Assembly: GCA_023700985.1 (NCBI GenBank)
Contig: JAMPXV010000008.1
Span: 1-33,264, forward strand
Direction of reading: 5' to 3'
Length of the DNA: 33,264 nucleotides
DNA from: Lysobacter sp.
GTDB lineage: Bacteria; Pseudomonadota; Gammaproteobacteria; Burkholderiales; Usitatibacteraceae
Shown here piece after piece: positions 1 through 7,343 of the stretch. A program made the position numbers and the translations under genes. Every line of letters starts with the position of its first letter. Position 1 is the first letter of the stretch. A model generated the notes under the pieces. It worked only from the letters and a program-made list of their open reading frames with translations, ran no database searches and had not been told where the DNA came from.

Positions 1-54
1 GAGCACCGACCCGGAGAGGCTCGCGAGGCGCAGGACTTCGGAGAGGGCGTCCAT
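1..54 (-). CDS. AraC-family-like transcriptional regulator, 5' fragment (runs off window)
   Basis: Only the first 18 codons are in the window, read leftward from an ATG whose A is at 54: MDALSEVLRLASLSGSVL. This opening resembles the start of AraC-type regulators with an N-terminal cupin-like sensing domain, which commonly begin MDALSEVLR followed by a hydrophobic strand. The rest of the gene lies outside the window, so the DNA-binding domain cannot be seen. Upstream of the start, CTGCC and a REP-like palindrome (74-147) separate it from the stop of the DUF2863 gene. The family call is a recognition from a short peptide only and could be wrong; that a gene starts here is more certain than its class. 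Confidence 0.5.
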   Translation of the reverse strand, partial: MDALSEVLRLASLSGSVL

Positions 55-73
55 GTCGGCAGGGGCGGGAAAG

Positions 74-147
74 TGAAAAAGGGGTCAGATCCCTTTTTCG
101 CGGTGGTCGTTGGCTCGCGGCGGAAAAGGGATCTGACCCCTTTTTCA
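74..147. repeat. REP-like palindrome, family 1 (GGGGTCAGATCCC type)
   Basis: A perfect 24-nt inverted repeat (arms 74-97 and 124-147) flanks a 26-nt loop. The core is GGGGTCAGATCCC bounded by runs of A and T. The outer end of the right arm contains the TGA stop codon of the DUF2863 gene (145-147, minus strand). Similar short intergenic palindromes in betaproteobacteria are usually mobilised by REP-associated tyrosine transposases, none of which is in this window. It could also act as a transcription terminator, since one arm ends in five T residues on each strand. Confidence 0.8.
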
Positions 148-1332
148 GTGGAAGTGGGCGGCGGGCGAGTCGGCTTCCTCGGGAAGCTCGGCGTGGACGA
201 TCTCCGCTTCGGGGTTGGCGAAGAGGGGCGCGCCGCAATCGTCGCAGTACTCGGGCTCGAAGGTGCCGGTGAGCTTCTTCACCTCGGTGACGCCGCACTG
301 CGCGAGCTCCGCCACGAGGTCCTCGATGGGGCCGGGCCGGGTGCCCTCGTCCTCGCGGCCGTAGAGCGGCCAGACGACGCCGTGCGCCACATGGCTGTCG
401 CCGTCGACCGTGAAGCCCACGCGGTACTCGTCGACGCGCTCCTCGCCGAAGCCGGCGATGACGGCGCGAAGCTGCGCGGGCTCGACCTGCAGGGCGCTCT
501 CGAGGAAGGCCACGCCGGCGCGCACGGCGTACGGGCGCACGCGGCGGTCGGCCTCGCGGCAGTTCACGTAGTAGGCGTCCGGCAGCAGGGACTCGAAGAT
601 GCACCCCGGCAGCATCCTGGCGATGGTCGGGCGGGCCTGCGCGATCCACTGCTCGAGGCTCGTCGTGCGGCCGGTGTGGCCGCTGGCGTCCTCCTGCCAG
701 CGGAACATGGGCTTGCCGCGCGGCGTGGCCACGGAGGCGACGATGAAGCGCGAGTCCGAGAGGAGCTGCGCGGTCTCCGGCATGCGCCCGAAGTCGATGC
801 GCGGGATCTCGCCGGTGACCGCGGCATCGCCCAGCTTGGCCGCGAGCCGCCGCAGCTCCGAGAAGTGACGCGGCAGCTGGTCGACCGAGTAGAGGTAGGG
901 CACGAGGGTCAGGCGCGTGTCCGCCGCCGTGACGTGCGCCTGCAGCTGCACCTGGAGCGCCTGCGCGTCCTCGCGGGCGATGGGGCCCGAGGGAATCGCG
1001 TACCGGGACCACACGACCACCGGGGCGGCCACCAGGAGCGTCTCCCAGGCCAGGTCCCCCTGCATGACGGTCACCGACTCGGCAATGCCCTCGGCGCGCT
1101 CGATCAGCACGTCGTAGGCGCCCGAGTTGGTCTGCCAGAGGTGGTCGAGCGCGCCGTCCAGGGGCACGTCGTTGCCGTGGTCCAGGAGCTTCTCGACGAG
1201 GGCGGCGATCTGGCCCTCCCAGAACCGGTCCTCGGTGAGGCTCCCGGAGGTGTGCAGGCCGTTGGCCAGGGCGATGAGTCGTTCGGCGTCCCGGGTGAGG
1301 CGGGGCGCGGATTTGCTGCGGGTGCGGGCCAT
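145..1332 (-). CDS. DUF2863 family protein
   Basis: A 395-residue protein of unknown function that I recognise as DUF2863, a family largely restricted to betaproteobacteria. Landmarks are an N-terminal basic stretch (MARTRSKS), an internal block reading PYLYSVDQLPRH at about residue 145, the motif LLPDAYYVNCREADRR at about 250, and a C-terminal CDDCGAPLF that looks like one half of a zinc-binding site. There is no signal peptide or membrane span, so it is probably cytoplasmic. It is divergent from the DUF2237 gene at 1426 with about 90 bp between the starts. The stop codon lies inside a REP-like palindrome, which may have set the present C-terminus. No function can be inferred. Confidence 0.88.
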   Translation of the reverse strand: MARTRSKSAPRLTRDAERLIALANGLHTSGSLTEDRFWEGQIAALVEKLLDHGNDVPLDGALDHLWQTNSGAYDVLIERAEGIAESVTVMQGDLAWETLLVAAPVVVWSRYAIPSGPIAREDAQALQVQLQAHVTAADTRLTLVPYLYSVDQLPRHFSELRRLAAKLGDAAVTGEIPRIDFGRMPETAQLLSDSRFIVASVATPRGKPMFRWQEDASGHTGRTTSLEQWIAQARPTIARMLPGCIFESLLPDAYYVNCREADRRVRPYAVRAGVAFLESALQVEPAQLRAVIAGFGEERVDEYRVGFTVDGDSHVAHGVVWPLYGREDEGTRPGPIEDLVAELAQCGVTEVKKLTGTFEPEYCDDCGAPLFANPEAEIVHAELPEEADSPAAHFH

Positions 1333-1425
1333 GGCGGGGGAGGCCGGAAGGAAATTCCGGCCGCGGTGACGATTCGAGGGACGCGTATTTTATCATTGTG
1401 GCAACGAACGACCGGAAACGACCCG

Positions 1426-1815
1426 ATGCCCGAATCCCTGAATGTCCTCGGCGGCGAGCTGCGCGCCTGCTCCTTCGACCCCCTGACCGGCTACTGGCGC
1501 GACGGCGCCTGCCGGGACGCGCCCGACGACGCGGGCACCCACGTGATCTGCGCCCGCATGACCGCGGAGTTCCTGGCCTTCAGCAGCGCCCGGGGCAACG
1601 ACCTCGTCACCCCCCGGCCGGAAATGCGCTTCCGGGGGCTCAAGCCCGGCGACCGCTGGTGCCTGTGCGCGCTGCGCTGGCTGGAGGCGCTGGAGGCCGA
1701 CGCCGCGCCGCCCGTCGTCCTCGAGGCCACCCACGAGCGGGTGCTGGACCTCGTGCCGCTCGAGGTGCTAAAGCGCTTCGCCTACGATTCGAGCCCGAGC
1801 GCGAAGGCCCCCTGA
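1426..1815 (+). CDS. DUF2237 family protein
   Basis: A 129-residue protein matching DUF2237: NVLGGELRACSFDPLTGYWRDG near the N-terminus, then THVICARMTAEFLAFS, GNDLVTPRPE, GLKPGDRWCLCALRW and LEATHERVLDLVPLEVLK. Length agrees with the family (about 120-130). Several conserved Cys residues (C14, C28, C42 and the CLC at about 84-86) are in place, but the biochemical role is unknown. The ATG at 1426 was chosen because the family starts just before NVLGG; the open frame upstream is antisense to the DUF2863 gene. The next gene starts 9 nt after its stop, so the two are probably co-transcribed. Confidence 0.9.
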   Translation: MPESLNVLGGELRACSFDPLTGYWRDGACRDAPDDAGTHVICARMTAEFLAFSSARGNDLVTPRPEMRFRGLKPGDRWCLCALRWLEALEADAAPPVVLEATHERVLDLVPLEVLKRFAYDSSPSAKAP

Positions 1816-1823
1816 GCCCTTCA

Positions 1824-3266
1824 TTGCACCTGCTCGCGCCCGCCGTCGCCTTCGTCGACCTCGAGACCACCGGCACCTCCGCCACCGGCGACCGGGTGAC
1901 CGAGGTCGCGATCGTGCGCGTGGTCGAAGGCGAGCTCGTGGAGGAGTGGTCCACGCTGGTCGACCCCGAGCGTTCGATCCCGCCGGACATCCAGGTCCTG
2001 ACCGGCATCACCAACGACATGGTGCGCGGCGCGCCCACCTTCGCCGACATCCGCAGGGAGGTGCACGAGCGTCTCGAGGGGCACCTGTTCGTGGCCCACA
2101 ACGCGCGCTTCGACTACGGGTTCCTCAAGAACGAGTTCGCCCGCCTGGAGATGGCGTTCACGGCGGATGTCCTGTGCACGGTGCGCCTGTCGCGCCGGCT
2201 CTATCCCGACGCGGTGGGGCACGGCCTCGACGCCCTCATCGCGCGCCACGACCTCGCCGACCCGCTCGACGCGGTGGACCCCGCGGCGCGCACGGGCCGC
2301 CACTCGGCATTGGGGGATGCGCGGGCTCTCTGGCGCTTCGTGAACGTGATCGCGCGCGAGAGGCCGCCCGAGGAGATCGCGGCGGCCGTGAAGCGCCTCC
2401 TCAAGATCCCGAGCCTGCCGCCGCAGCTTCCGCCCGACGCGCTGGAAGGCGTGCCGGACTGCCCGGGCGTCTACCGCTTCTTCGGGGTGAACGACCTGCC
2501 GCTCTACATCGGCAAGAGCGTGAACCTGCGCGACCGGGTGCGCTCGCACTTCACCTCCGACTACCGGAACTCGAACGACCATCGGCTTTCGGCAGAGATC
2601 CGGCGGCTGGACTGGATCGAGACCGCGGGGGAACTGGGCGCGCTGCTGCTGGAGTCTCGCCTCGTGAAGGAGGTGGCGCCGCTGCACAACGCGATGCTTC
2701 GCCGCCGCCGCACCAACTGCGTGATCCGCCTGCCCTCGCTTCGCGAGGCGCCGGAGATCGCGAGGATCGACGACATCGACTGGGACGCGCGCGGCCCGGG
2801 CGCCGAGCCCCTCTACGGCCCCTTCGCCTCGCCGCGCGCCGCGCGCGACTGCCTCGAGTCGATCGCCGCCGAGGAGGGCCTTTGCTGGCGCCTCCTGGGC
2901 TGGGAGAAGCGCGGCGGGCCCTGCTTCGCGCGGCAGGTGCGCAAATGCCGCGGCGCGTGCGTGGGCGAGGAGTCGCCCGAGGTCCACAACCTGCGCCTCG
3001 CCACGGCGCTGCAGGCCAGGCGCGTCCCCGACTGGCCCTACGCGGGCCCGGTGGCGATCGTCGAGCGCGATGCGGCGCGCGGCGTCGAGGAGGCGCACGT
3101 CGTCGACCGCTGGCGGCACCTGGGCACGGCGCGCGACGAGGGCGAGCTCGAGGCGCTGGCCGCCGCGCGGCGGCTGCCGGAATTCGACCCGGACATCCTC
3201 AAGGTGCTGCGTCGCTGGCTCGAGGAGCATCCCGGCCGGGCGCGGGCCATTCATGCTTCGGATTGA
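1824..3266 (+). CDS. DnaQ-like 3'-5' exonuclease fused to a UvrC-type GIY-YIG nuclease domain
   Basis: A 480-residue two-domain nuclease. Residues about 8-175 are a DEDDh exonuclease of the DnaQ/epsilon type: ExoI DLETTG (D12, E14), ExoII HNARFDYGFL, and ExoIII RHSALGDARAL with the catalytic His and Asp. Residues about 205-300 are a GIY-YIG domain like that of UvrC and Cho: GVYRFFGVNDLPLYIGKS, then RVRSHF, and the catalytic Glu in LLLESRLVKE. The C-terminal third has the PLYGPFASPRAAR and CFARQVRKCRGAC segments also found in UvrC/Cho. The UvrC C-terminal RNase H-like and HhH domains are absent. The expected role is nucleotide-excision or related DNA repair in the cytoplasm. The start is TTG at 1824, the only candidate keeping the ExoI motif; ribosome binding is probably coupled to the upstream stop. 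Confidence 0.88.
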   Translation: MHLLAPAVAFVDLETTGTSATGDRVTEVAIVRVVEGELVEEWSTLVDPERSIPPDIQVLTGITNDMVRGAPTFADIRREVHERLEGHLFVAHNARFDYGFLKNEFARLEMAFTADVLCTVRLSRRLYPDAVGHGLDALIARHDLADPLDAVDPAARTGRHSALGDARALWRFVNVIARERPPEEIAAAVKRLLKIPSLPPQLPPDALEGVPDCPGVYRFFGVNDLPLYIGKSVNLRDRVRSHFTSDYRNSNDHRLSAEIRRLDWIETAGELGALLLESRLVKEVAPLHNAMLRRRRTNCVIRLPSLREAPEIARIDDIDWDARGPGAEPLYGPFASPRAARDCLESIAAEEGLCWRLLGWEKRGGPCFARQVRKCRGACVGEESPEVHNLRLATALQARRVPDWPYAGPVAIVERDAARGVEEAHVVDRWRHLGTARDEGELEALAAARRLPEFDPDILKVLRRWLEEHPGRARAIHASD

Positions 3267-3276
3267 CTCGAGTCAA
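3263..3276. promoter_or_regulatory. 14-bp perfect palindrome overlapping the nuclease stop
   Basis: TTGACTCGAGTCAA is a perfect two-fold palindrome. It includes the TGA stop of the nuclease gene and a TTGACT hexamer resembling a -35 element, about 110 bp before the yqjD start. It could be an operator for the yqjDEK operon, but no matching -10 box was identified, so this is tentative. Confidence 0.35.
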
Positions 3277-3385
3277 CACGGTGAGGCACGCTCGGGATCA
3301 GGCTGGATCAGGGGAACTCCCGCGGATGTGGGGCTTCCAAGCGAAAGCCCGGGATTCCCGGGCACCCCCCGACAAGGAGACTTTC

Positions 3386-3712
3386 ATGCATACCGTCAAC
3401 GCCGAAGTCACGAAGGAAAAGCTCCTGCAGGACCTGAACGCGGTGGTTGCCGAGACCGAGCAATTGCTGCGCGACACGGCCGCGGTGGGCGGCGAGAAGG
3501 TCGCCACCTGGCGAGCGGGCGTCGAGCAGAACCTGAAGTCCGCGAAGGCCCGGCTCGGCGACCTCGAGCACGCCGCACTCGAGAAGGCCAAGGCGACGGT
3601 GCAGGCGACCGACCACTACGTCCACGAGAAGCCCTGGCAGGCGATCGGCATCACGGCCGGCGTCGGGGTGCTCGTCGGGCTCGCGGTCGGCATGCTGCTG
3701 AACCGCCGCTAG
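3386..3712 (+). CDS. yqjD: YqjD/ElaB family (DUF883) C-tail-anchored protein
   Basis: A 108-residue protein with a long amphipathic helical N-terminal part (about residues 5-80, rich in Glu, Lys and Ala, no Cys) followed by one C-terminal membrane segment (WQAIGITAGVGVLVGLAVGM) with glycine spacing and a short basic LNRR tail. This is the layout of ElaB/YqjD/YgaM, which in E. coli are inner-membrane proteins that bind ribosomes in stationary phase. The ATG at 3386 has a strong AAGGAGA site at 3374-3380. It is the first gene of a yqjD-yqjE-yqjK operon, an order also found in enterobacteria, which supports the assignment. Confidence 0.9.
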   Translation: MHTVNAEVTKEKLLQDLNAVVAETEQLLRDTAAVGGEKVATWRAGVEQNLKSAKARLGDLEHAALEKAKATVQATDHYVHEKPWQAIGITAGVGVLVGLAVGMLLNRR

Positions 3713-3728
3713 GCCGGCGGTCCCGTCG

Positions 3729-4112
3729 ATGAGCGAATCGCCGGAAGGCGGGCCGATGTCGTCGCTGCGCGCGCTGGGCGCGGATCTTGCCGCGCTCGCG
3801 CGCGTGCGGCTCGAGTTGCTGGCCGTCGAGCTCAAGCAGGAAGCGCAGCGCCAGAAGGAGGTTCTTTCGCTCACGGTGATTGCGGCCCTGTTCCTCGCGG
3901 CGGGGTTCTTCGCGCTGGCGGTGCTCGTCGTCGTGGTGTTCTGGGATACGCACCGGGTGGCATCGCTGGTGGCCGTCTGCGCGGCCTACCTCGGCGTGGG
4001 GGGCTGGGCGTTCGTGCGCGTGCGCGCGATCCTCCGCGACCGGCCGCCGCCGCTGGGCGCCACGATCGCCGAGTTCCAGCGCGACCTCGAGATGCTCAAG
4101 GGGGACGAATGA
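3729..4112 (+). CDS. yqjE: YqjE-like phage-holin-superfamily membrane protein
   Basis: A 127-residue protein with two predicted membrane helices (about 46-72 and 80-98: VIAALFLAAGFFALAVLVVV and VASLVAVCAAYLGVGGWAFV) and soluble ends. It belongs to the DUF1469/holin-X family, whose member YqjE accompanies YqjD in many proteobacteria. Despite the holin label there is no phage context. The start at 3729 follows the yqjD stop by 16 nt; an internal ATG at 3756 is an alternative. The stop overlaps the next start (ATGA, 4109-4112), so translation of the three genes is coupled. Confidence 0.85.
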   Translation: MSESPEGGPMSSLRALGADLAALARVRLELLAVELKQEAQRQKEVLSLTVIAALFLAAGFFALAVLVVVVFWDTHRVASLVAVCAAYLGVGGWAFVRVRAILRDRPPPLGATIAEFQRDLEMLKGDE

Positions 4113-4414
4113 GCGGTCGCGACGACATCCTCGCCCTGCAGAAGGAGGTCCTCCTCGCGCGTTCGGCCCTTTGCCGGCTGAGGATCCACCGCGATGCCCT
4201 GCAGCTGCGCGAAGGCCTCACCTTCGCCAGGGCAGGCACGGCGCTCGCGGGCTCGGCACCCGTGCGCGAGATCGCGCTGGGGCTTGCCGCAACCGGGTTT
4301 GGCGGGGGGAGGGTCGCGCGCTTCATTGCCCTCGCCGGCCGTGCCGTGGTCATCGCGAGGCTGGCGCTCGCGCTCTACCGGGCCGTGCGGGCCGCCCCTC
4401 CGCCGCCGACCTGA
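4109..4414 (+). CDS. YqjK-like protein
   Basis: A 101-residue basic, Ala/Leu/Arg-rich protein (theoretical C-terminus AAPPPPT) whose start overlaps the yqjE stop. The N-terminal part has the short LxxEVLLARSALCRLRIHRDALQLR helix typical of the poorly conserved YqjK family; two moderately hydrophobic segments follow at about 40-60 and 70-92. The call relies mostly on operon position behind yqjD and yqjE. Function is unknown; an envelope role together with its neighbours is likely. Confidence 0.7.
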   Translation: MSGRDDILALQKEVLLARSALCRLRIHRDALQLREGLTFARAGTALAGSAPVREIALGLAATGFGGGRVARFIALAGRAVVIARLALALYRAVRAAPPPPT

Positions 4415-4421
4415 TTGCCGC

Positions 4422-5084
4422 TCAGGCGTCGTCCAGGACGTCGGGCGAGTCGTTCCTCGGGTTTCCCACCCGCTTCGCGATGGCGCGTATCGCCACCGGT
4501 CCCGCGTAGGGCGCGAGGAGGGCCTGCGCCGCAGCGGGCGGCGCGGCGAGCCAGTCCTGCACGCGCCCGGCCGGCAGGATCACCGGCATGCGGTCGTGGA
4601 TCGCCGCGACCGCCTCGTTGGGCTCCGTGGTGAGGATGGTGAAGGTCTCGAGCGCGGGGGCGTCCGGCTTCGACTTGTCGTGCCAGCTCTCCCACAGGCC
4701 CGCGAACGCGAAGAGCGGCTGGTCGGCCGCGGTGATCGCGTACGGCTGCTTGTGTCCCGGCTCGCCCTTCCACTCGAAGAACCCGGTGGCGGGCACGACG
4801 CAGCGCCGGCTCCTGAAGGCGTTCCGGAAGTAGGGCTTCTCCGCGGCGGATTCGCTACGCGCGTTGATCATCCGCTTGCCGGGGGCGGGGTCCTTCGACC
4901 AGGACGGCAAGAGCCCCCAGCGCAGCAGCGCCACCTCCCGGCCGCCCGCTTCGTTCACGCGGATCACCGGCGCCTCCTGCGTGGGCGCGATGTTGAAGCG
5001 CTTGCGGATGCGGTCGTGCACCGGCACGTTGAACGTGTAGGCGATCACGTTGCCGTCGGCGTCCAGGAAGTAGCGGCTGCACAT
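4422..5084 (-). CDS. yedK: SRAP domain protein (YedK/HMCES family)
   Basis: A 220-residue single-domain protein. It has the SRAP hallmarks: Cys2 immediately after the initiator Met (MCSRYF), the NIAPTQ motif with the Asn that contacts the abasic site, WGLLPSW, MINARSES with the active-site Glu, FFEWKG, and HDRMPVIL with the conserved His. Members form a thiazolidine crosslink between Cys2 and abasic sites in single-stranded DNA, protecting them during replication. The ATG at 5084 is fixed by the need for Cys at position 2. It is convergent with yqjK (stops 7 bp apart) and divergent from the zinc-ribbon gene at 5145. Confidence 0.93.
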   Translation of the reverse strand: MCSRYFLDADGNVIAYTFNVPVHDRIRKRFNIAPTQEAPVIRVNEAGGREVALLRWGLLPSWSKDPAPGKRMINARSESAAEKPYFRNAFRSRRCVVPATGFFEWKGEPGHKQPYAITAADQPLFAFAGLWESWHDKSKPDAPALETFTILTTEPNEAVAAIHDRMPVILPAGRVQDWLAAPPAAAQALLAPYAGPVAIRAIAKRVGNPRNDSPDVLDDA

Positions 5085-5144
5085 GGCGAAAGTATTGCAC
5101 AGGGTTGCCGCCTGCCCGGGGGGCCGGTAACCTGTGCGCACCCT

Positions 5145-5864
5145 ATGCCCACGACCCACGCCTGCCCGAGCTGCCGGGCGCCCATGGCGAAGCAGCGCTT
5201 CGGGCGAAAGCCCCAAGGCGAGGTGATCATCGACGTCTGCTGGGACTGCCACGCCCTGTGGTTCGACCAGTACGAGAGCACCGCGCTCACGCCGCGCGCC
5301 GTCGTCGACCTCTTCCAGCAGATCCACGAGCACCGCGACAAGCCCGCGCGCACGCTGGGCGAGCGTCTCGCCTGCCCGCACTGCAGCTCGAAGCTCGCCC
5401 TCACGCAGGACGTGCTGCGCTCCAACCGCTTCACCTACCACCGCTGCACCCGCGGGCACGGCCGGTTCACCACCTTCTTCCAGTTCCTGCGCGAGAAGCA
5501 TTTCGTGCGCTCGCTCACGCCGCTGGAGATCCACGGCCTCAGGGCCACCGTGAAGCAGGTGCGCTGCTCGGGTTGCGGGGGCTCCGTGGACCTCGCGGCG
5601 GACGCCGCGTGCCCCTACTGCCGCTCGCCAATCTCGGTACTCGACGACGATGCGGTGCGCAACGCGCTCGCCACGCTGAACGAGGCCGAGCGCACGCGCG
5701 CGTCGATCGACCCCGAGGCGCTGGCCGACGCGTTCGGTTCGCTGGTCGGCACGCACAGGAGCCCGCGGGGCACGCCCTCGTGGACGATGCCCGTCAACCA
5801 TCCGCTGCAAGGCTCGCCCGTCGTCGACCTCCTGGTCGCCGGCATCGGGCGGCTGTTCCGATGA
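5145..5864 (+). CDS. Multi-zinc-ribbon (zf-TFIIB type) protein
   Basis: A 239-residue probably cytoplasmic protein with three zinc-knuckle pairs: CPSC with CWDC (about residues 7-35), CPHC with CTRGH (about 78-104), and CSGC with CPYC (about 143-165). The first pair, followed by ALWFD, is the zf-TFIIB signature in which the second knuckle is CxDCxGxWLD-like. The C-terminal 70 residues lack motifs. Such proteins are common in proteobacteria with no established role. The ATG at 5145 lacks a clear Shine-Dalgarno sequence. The stop overlaps an ATG of the downstream lipoprotein frame (ATGA at 5861-5864), so the two are coupled. Confidence 0.8.
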   Translation: MPTTHACPSCRAPMAKQRFGRKPQGEVIIDVCWDCHALWFDQYESTALTPRAVVDLFQQIHEHRDKPARTLGERLACPHCSSKLALTQDVLRSNRFTYHRCTRGHGRFTTFFQFLREKHFVRSLTPLEIHGLRATVKQVRCSGCGGSVDLAADAACPYCRSPISVLDDDAVRNALATLNEAERTRASIDPEALADAFGSLVGTHRSPRGTPSWTMPVNHPLQGSPVVDLLVAGIGRLFR

Positions 5865-5878
5865 AAGGCAAGGACCCC

Positions 5879-6340
5879 ATGAAGAAATCCAAGCTGGTTC
5901 GCGCCGCGGCTCTCGCCGCGGCATCGATCGCCGCGGCGGCCTGCAACCTGGTGCCCGTGAAGCGCGAGCCTCCGCCGCTCCCGTTCACGGGCACCAAATG
6001 GATGCTCGTCACCGAGCGCCGGGTGACGGGCGAGGCGCCCTACCTCGAGTTCGGCGACGGGGCGGTTTCGGGCTTCTCGGGATGCAACCGCATCATGGGC
6101 CGCTACCTGCAGGACACCGTGGGCGCGGGCGCCATCGTGTTCTCGGCGGTGTCCACGACCAAGCGGATGTGCGAGGACACGCTCATGGCGGTGGAGGAGC
6201 GCATCCTGAACGTGCTGCGCAGTTCCACGAACGTGAGGGTGGTCGTCGACACGCTGCGCATCGACGGCTCGGCGGGGGCGCTCGACTTCAAGGCCTGGTT
6301 GCCGCCGCCGCCGCCGGGGCAACCCGCGCCGGCGAAATGA
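5879..6340 (+). CDS. META-domain (HslJ-like) lipoprotein
   Basis: A 153-residue predicted lipoprotein. The N-terminus MKKSKLVRAAALAAASIAAAAC is a signal peptide ending in an AAAC lipobox, so the mature Cys should be acylated. The remainder is a META domain: FTGTKWMLV, then FGDGAVSGFSGCNRIMGRY (the conserved GxxGCN turn), and STTKRMC before a C-terminal strand. HslJ relatives are linked to heat and novobiocin tolerance, but the biochemical role is open. The ATG at 5879 was preferred because AAGGCAAGGA lies just upstream and the n-region is typical; the ATG at 5861, overlapping the previous stop, is an alternative giving six more residues. Confidence 0.82.
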   Translation: MKKSKLVRAAALAAASIAAAACNLVPVKREPPPLPFTGTKWMLVTERRVTGEAPYLEFGDGAVSGFSGCNRIMGRYLQDTVGAGAIVFSAVSTTKRMCEDTLMAVEERILNVLRSSTNVRVVVDTLRIDGSAGALDFKAWLPPPPPGQPAPAK

Positions 6341-6343
6341 CGA

Positions 6344-6363
6344 CGGGCCGCGCGAGCGGCCCG
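6344..6363. terminator. Hairpin between convergent genes
   Basis: An 8-bp GC stem (6344-6351 with 6356-6363) capped by a GCGA tetraloop lies 3 nt after the META lipoprotein stop and 23 nt from the stop of the convergent glycine-zipper gene. There is no T-tract, so it may end transcripts poorly or protect 3' ends from either direction. Confidence 0.5.
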
Positions 6364-6385
6364 AATGCCCGCCCGGGAAGGCGCC

Positions 6386-7255
6386 CTAGTTGCCGACGAT
6401 CTTCCCGTTCTCGATCCTGACCTTGTCGCCCGCGCGCCAGGACGGCTCGGTGGTGTAGCGCACCACCTTGCTCGACCCGTCCTCGAGGCGCACGCGCACG
6501 TCCCAGGCCGCGGTCGTGCCCTTGGACTTCTCCACCTCGTTGCCGAGGAGGGCGCCACCCAGCGCACCGGCGACGGTGGCCACGTCCTTGCCGCGGCCTC
6601 CGCCCACCTGGTGGCCGAGCACGCCGCCGACGATGCCGCCGATCACGGCGCCGGCACCGCTGCTCTCGCCCTTCTTCTCGATCGCGACGACCTCGCTCAC
6701 CGTGCCGCAGTCGCGGCAGATTCTCGGCGCGGGCGCGGGCGCCGGCGCGGGAACGGCCGCCGGCGGAGGAGGAGCGCTCGGGGAGTACGCCGGGGCGCTG
6801 CTCGCGTAGCTGGGCGTCGCGGGGGCGGGACGGGCGGGAGCCGGTGACGCCTGCACGGGCGCGGGTGCCGGCGCGGGCCTGGCGACCGGCGGCTTCGGTG
6901 CGGCGGGCCGCGCCTGCGCGGGGGCGGGCGGCCGGACGGGTTCGGTGGCGGCCGGTGCCGGCGCGGGAACGGCAGCCACGGGAGCCGGGGCGGGCTGAAT
7001 GGCCGGCGCGGGTTCGGGTGCCGGGGCAGGGGCGGGCGCCGGAGGAACGACGGCATCGGGGACGATGCCGGCCTGCTGGGCGGGCGTGGCCATGATCACG
7101 GGCGTGGCCGGACCCGCCGGGGCCTGCCCGGGCAGGAGACCCAGGTAGGACGCGGCACCGGCGGCGCCGAAGACCACCACGGCAATCGCGCCGACCACGA
7201 GGCCCGGGTGTGGGCCGGATTTCGTGACGGCGCCGTTGGGGGCGGATGAACTCAT
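6386..7255 (-). CDS. Glycine-zipper 2TM domain protein with Pro/Ala-rich linker
   Basis: A 289-residue envelope protein. Residues about 19-41 are a membrane anchor (LVVGAIAVVVFGAAGAASYLGLL). Residues about 43-177 are a low-complexity Pro/Ala/Val linker, as if spanning periplasm or peptidoglycan. A CRDC pair follows at about 180-183, and about 200-240 form a glycine zipper (AGAVIGGIVGGVLGHQVGGG) as in SlyB and Rickettsia 17-kDa antigens. The last 40 residues (WDVRVRLEDGSSKVVRY...WRAGDKVRIENGKIV) form the small beta domain common in such proteins. An AGGAGA site precedes the ATG at 7255. It is downstream of kup on the same strand but separated by about 90 bp. Confidence 0.82.
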   Translation of the reverse strand: MSSSAPNGAVTKSGPHPGLVVGAIAVVVFGAAGAASYLGLLPGQAPAGPATPVIMATPAQQAGIVPDAVVPPAPAPAPAPEPAPAIQPAPAPVAAVPAPAPAATEPVRPPAPAQARPAAPKPPVARPAPAPAPVQASPAPARPAPATPSYASSAPAYSPSAPPPPAAVPAPAPAPAPRICRDCGTVSEVVAIEKKGESSGAGAVIGGIVGGVLGHQVGGGRGKDVATVAGALGGALLGNEVEKSKGTTAAWDVRVRLEDGSSKVVRYTTEPSWRAGDKVRIENGKIVGN

Positions 7256-7343
7256 CGGGATTCTCCTGTTCGCATCCGCGCCGCGATCGGGCGGCGCTTC
7301 CGGAAAGGATAACGCCGCGGGCGGCGATTGCGTTGACGCCCGT

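Noticed and set aside
3729-4112. Holin-like gene as evidence of a prophage
   Set aside because: It is YqjE in a yqjD-yqjE-yqjK operon; no phage genes, integrase or att sites are nearby.
6721-7130. Tandem repeats in the Pro/Ala linker as a distinct repeat element
   Set aside because: These are low-complexity codons of the glycine-zipper protein linker, in frame, not a mobile or structural DNA repeat.
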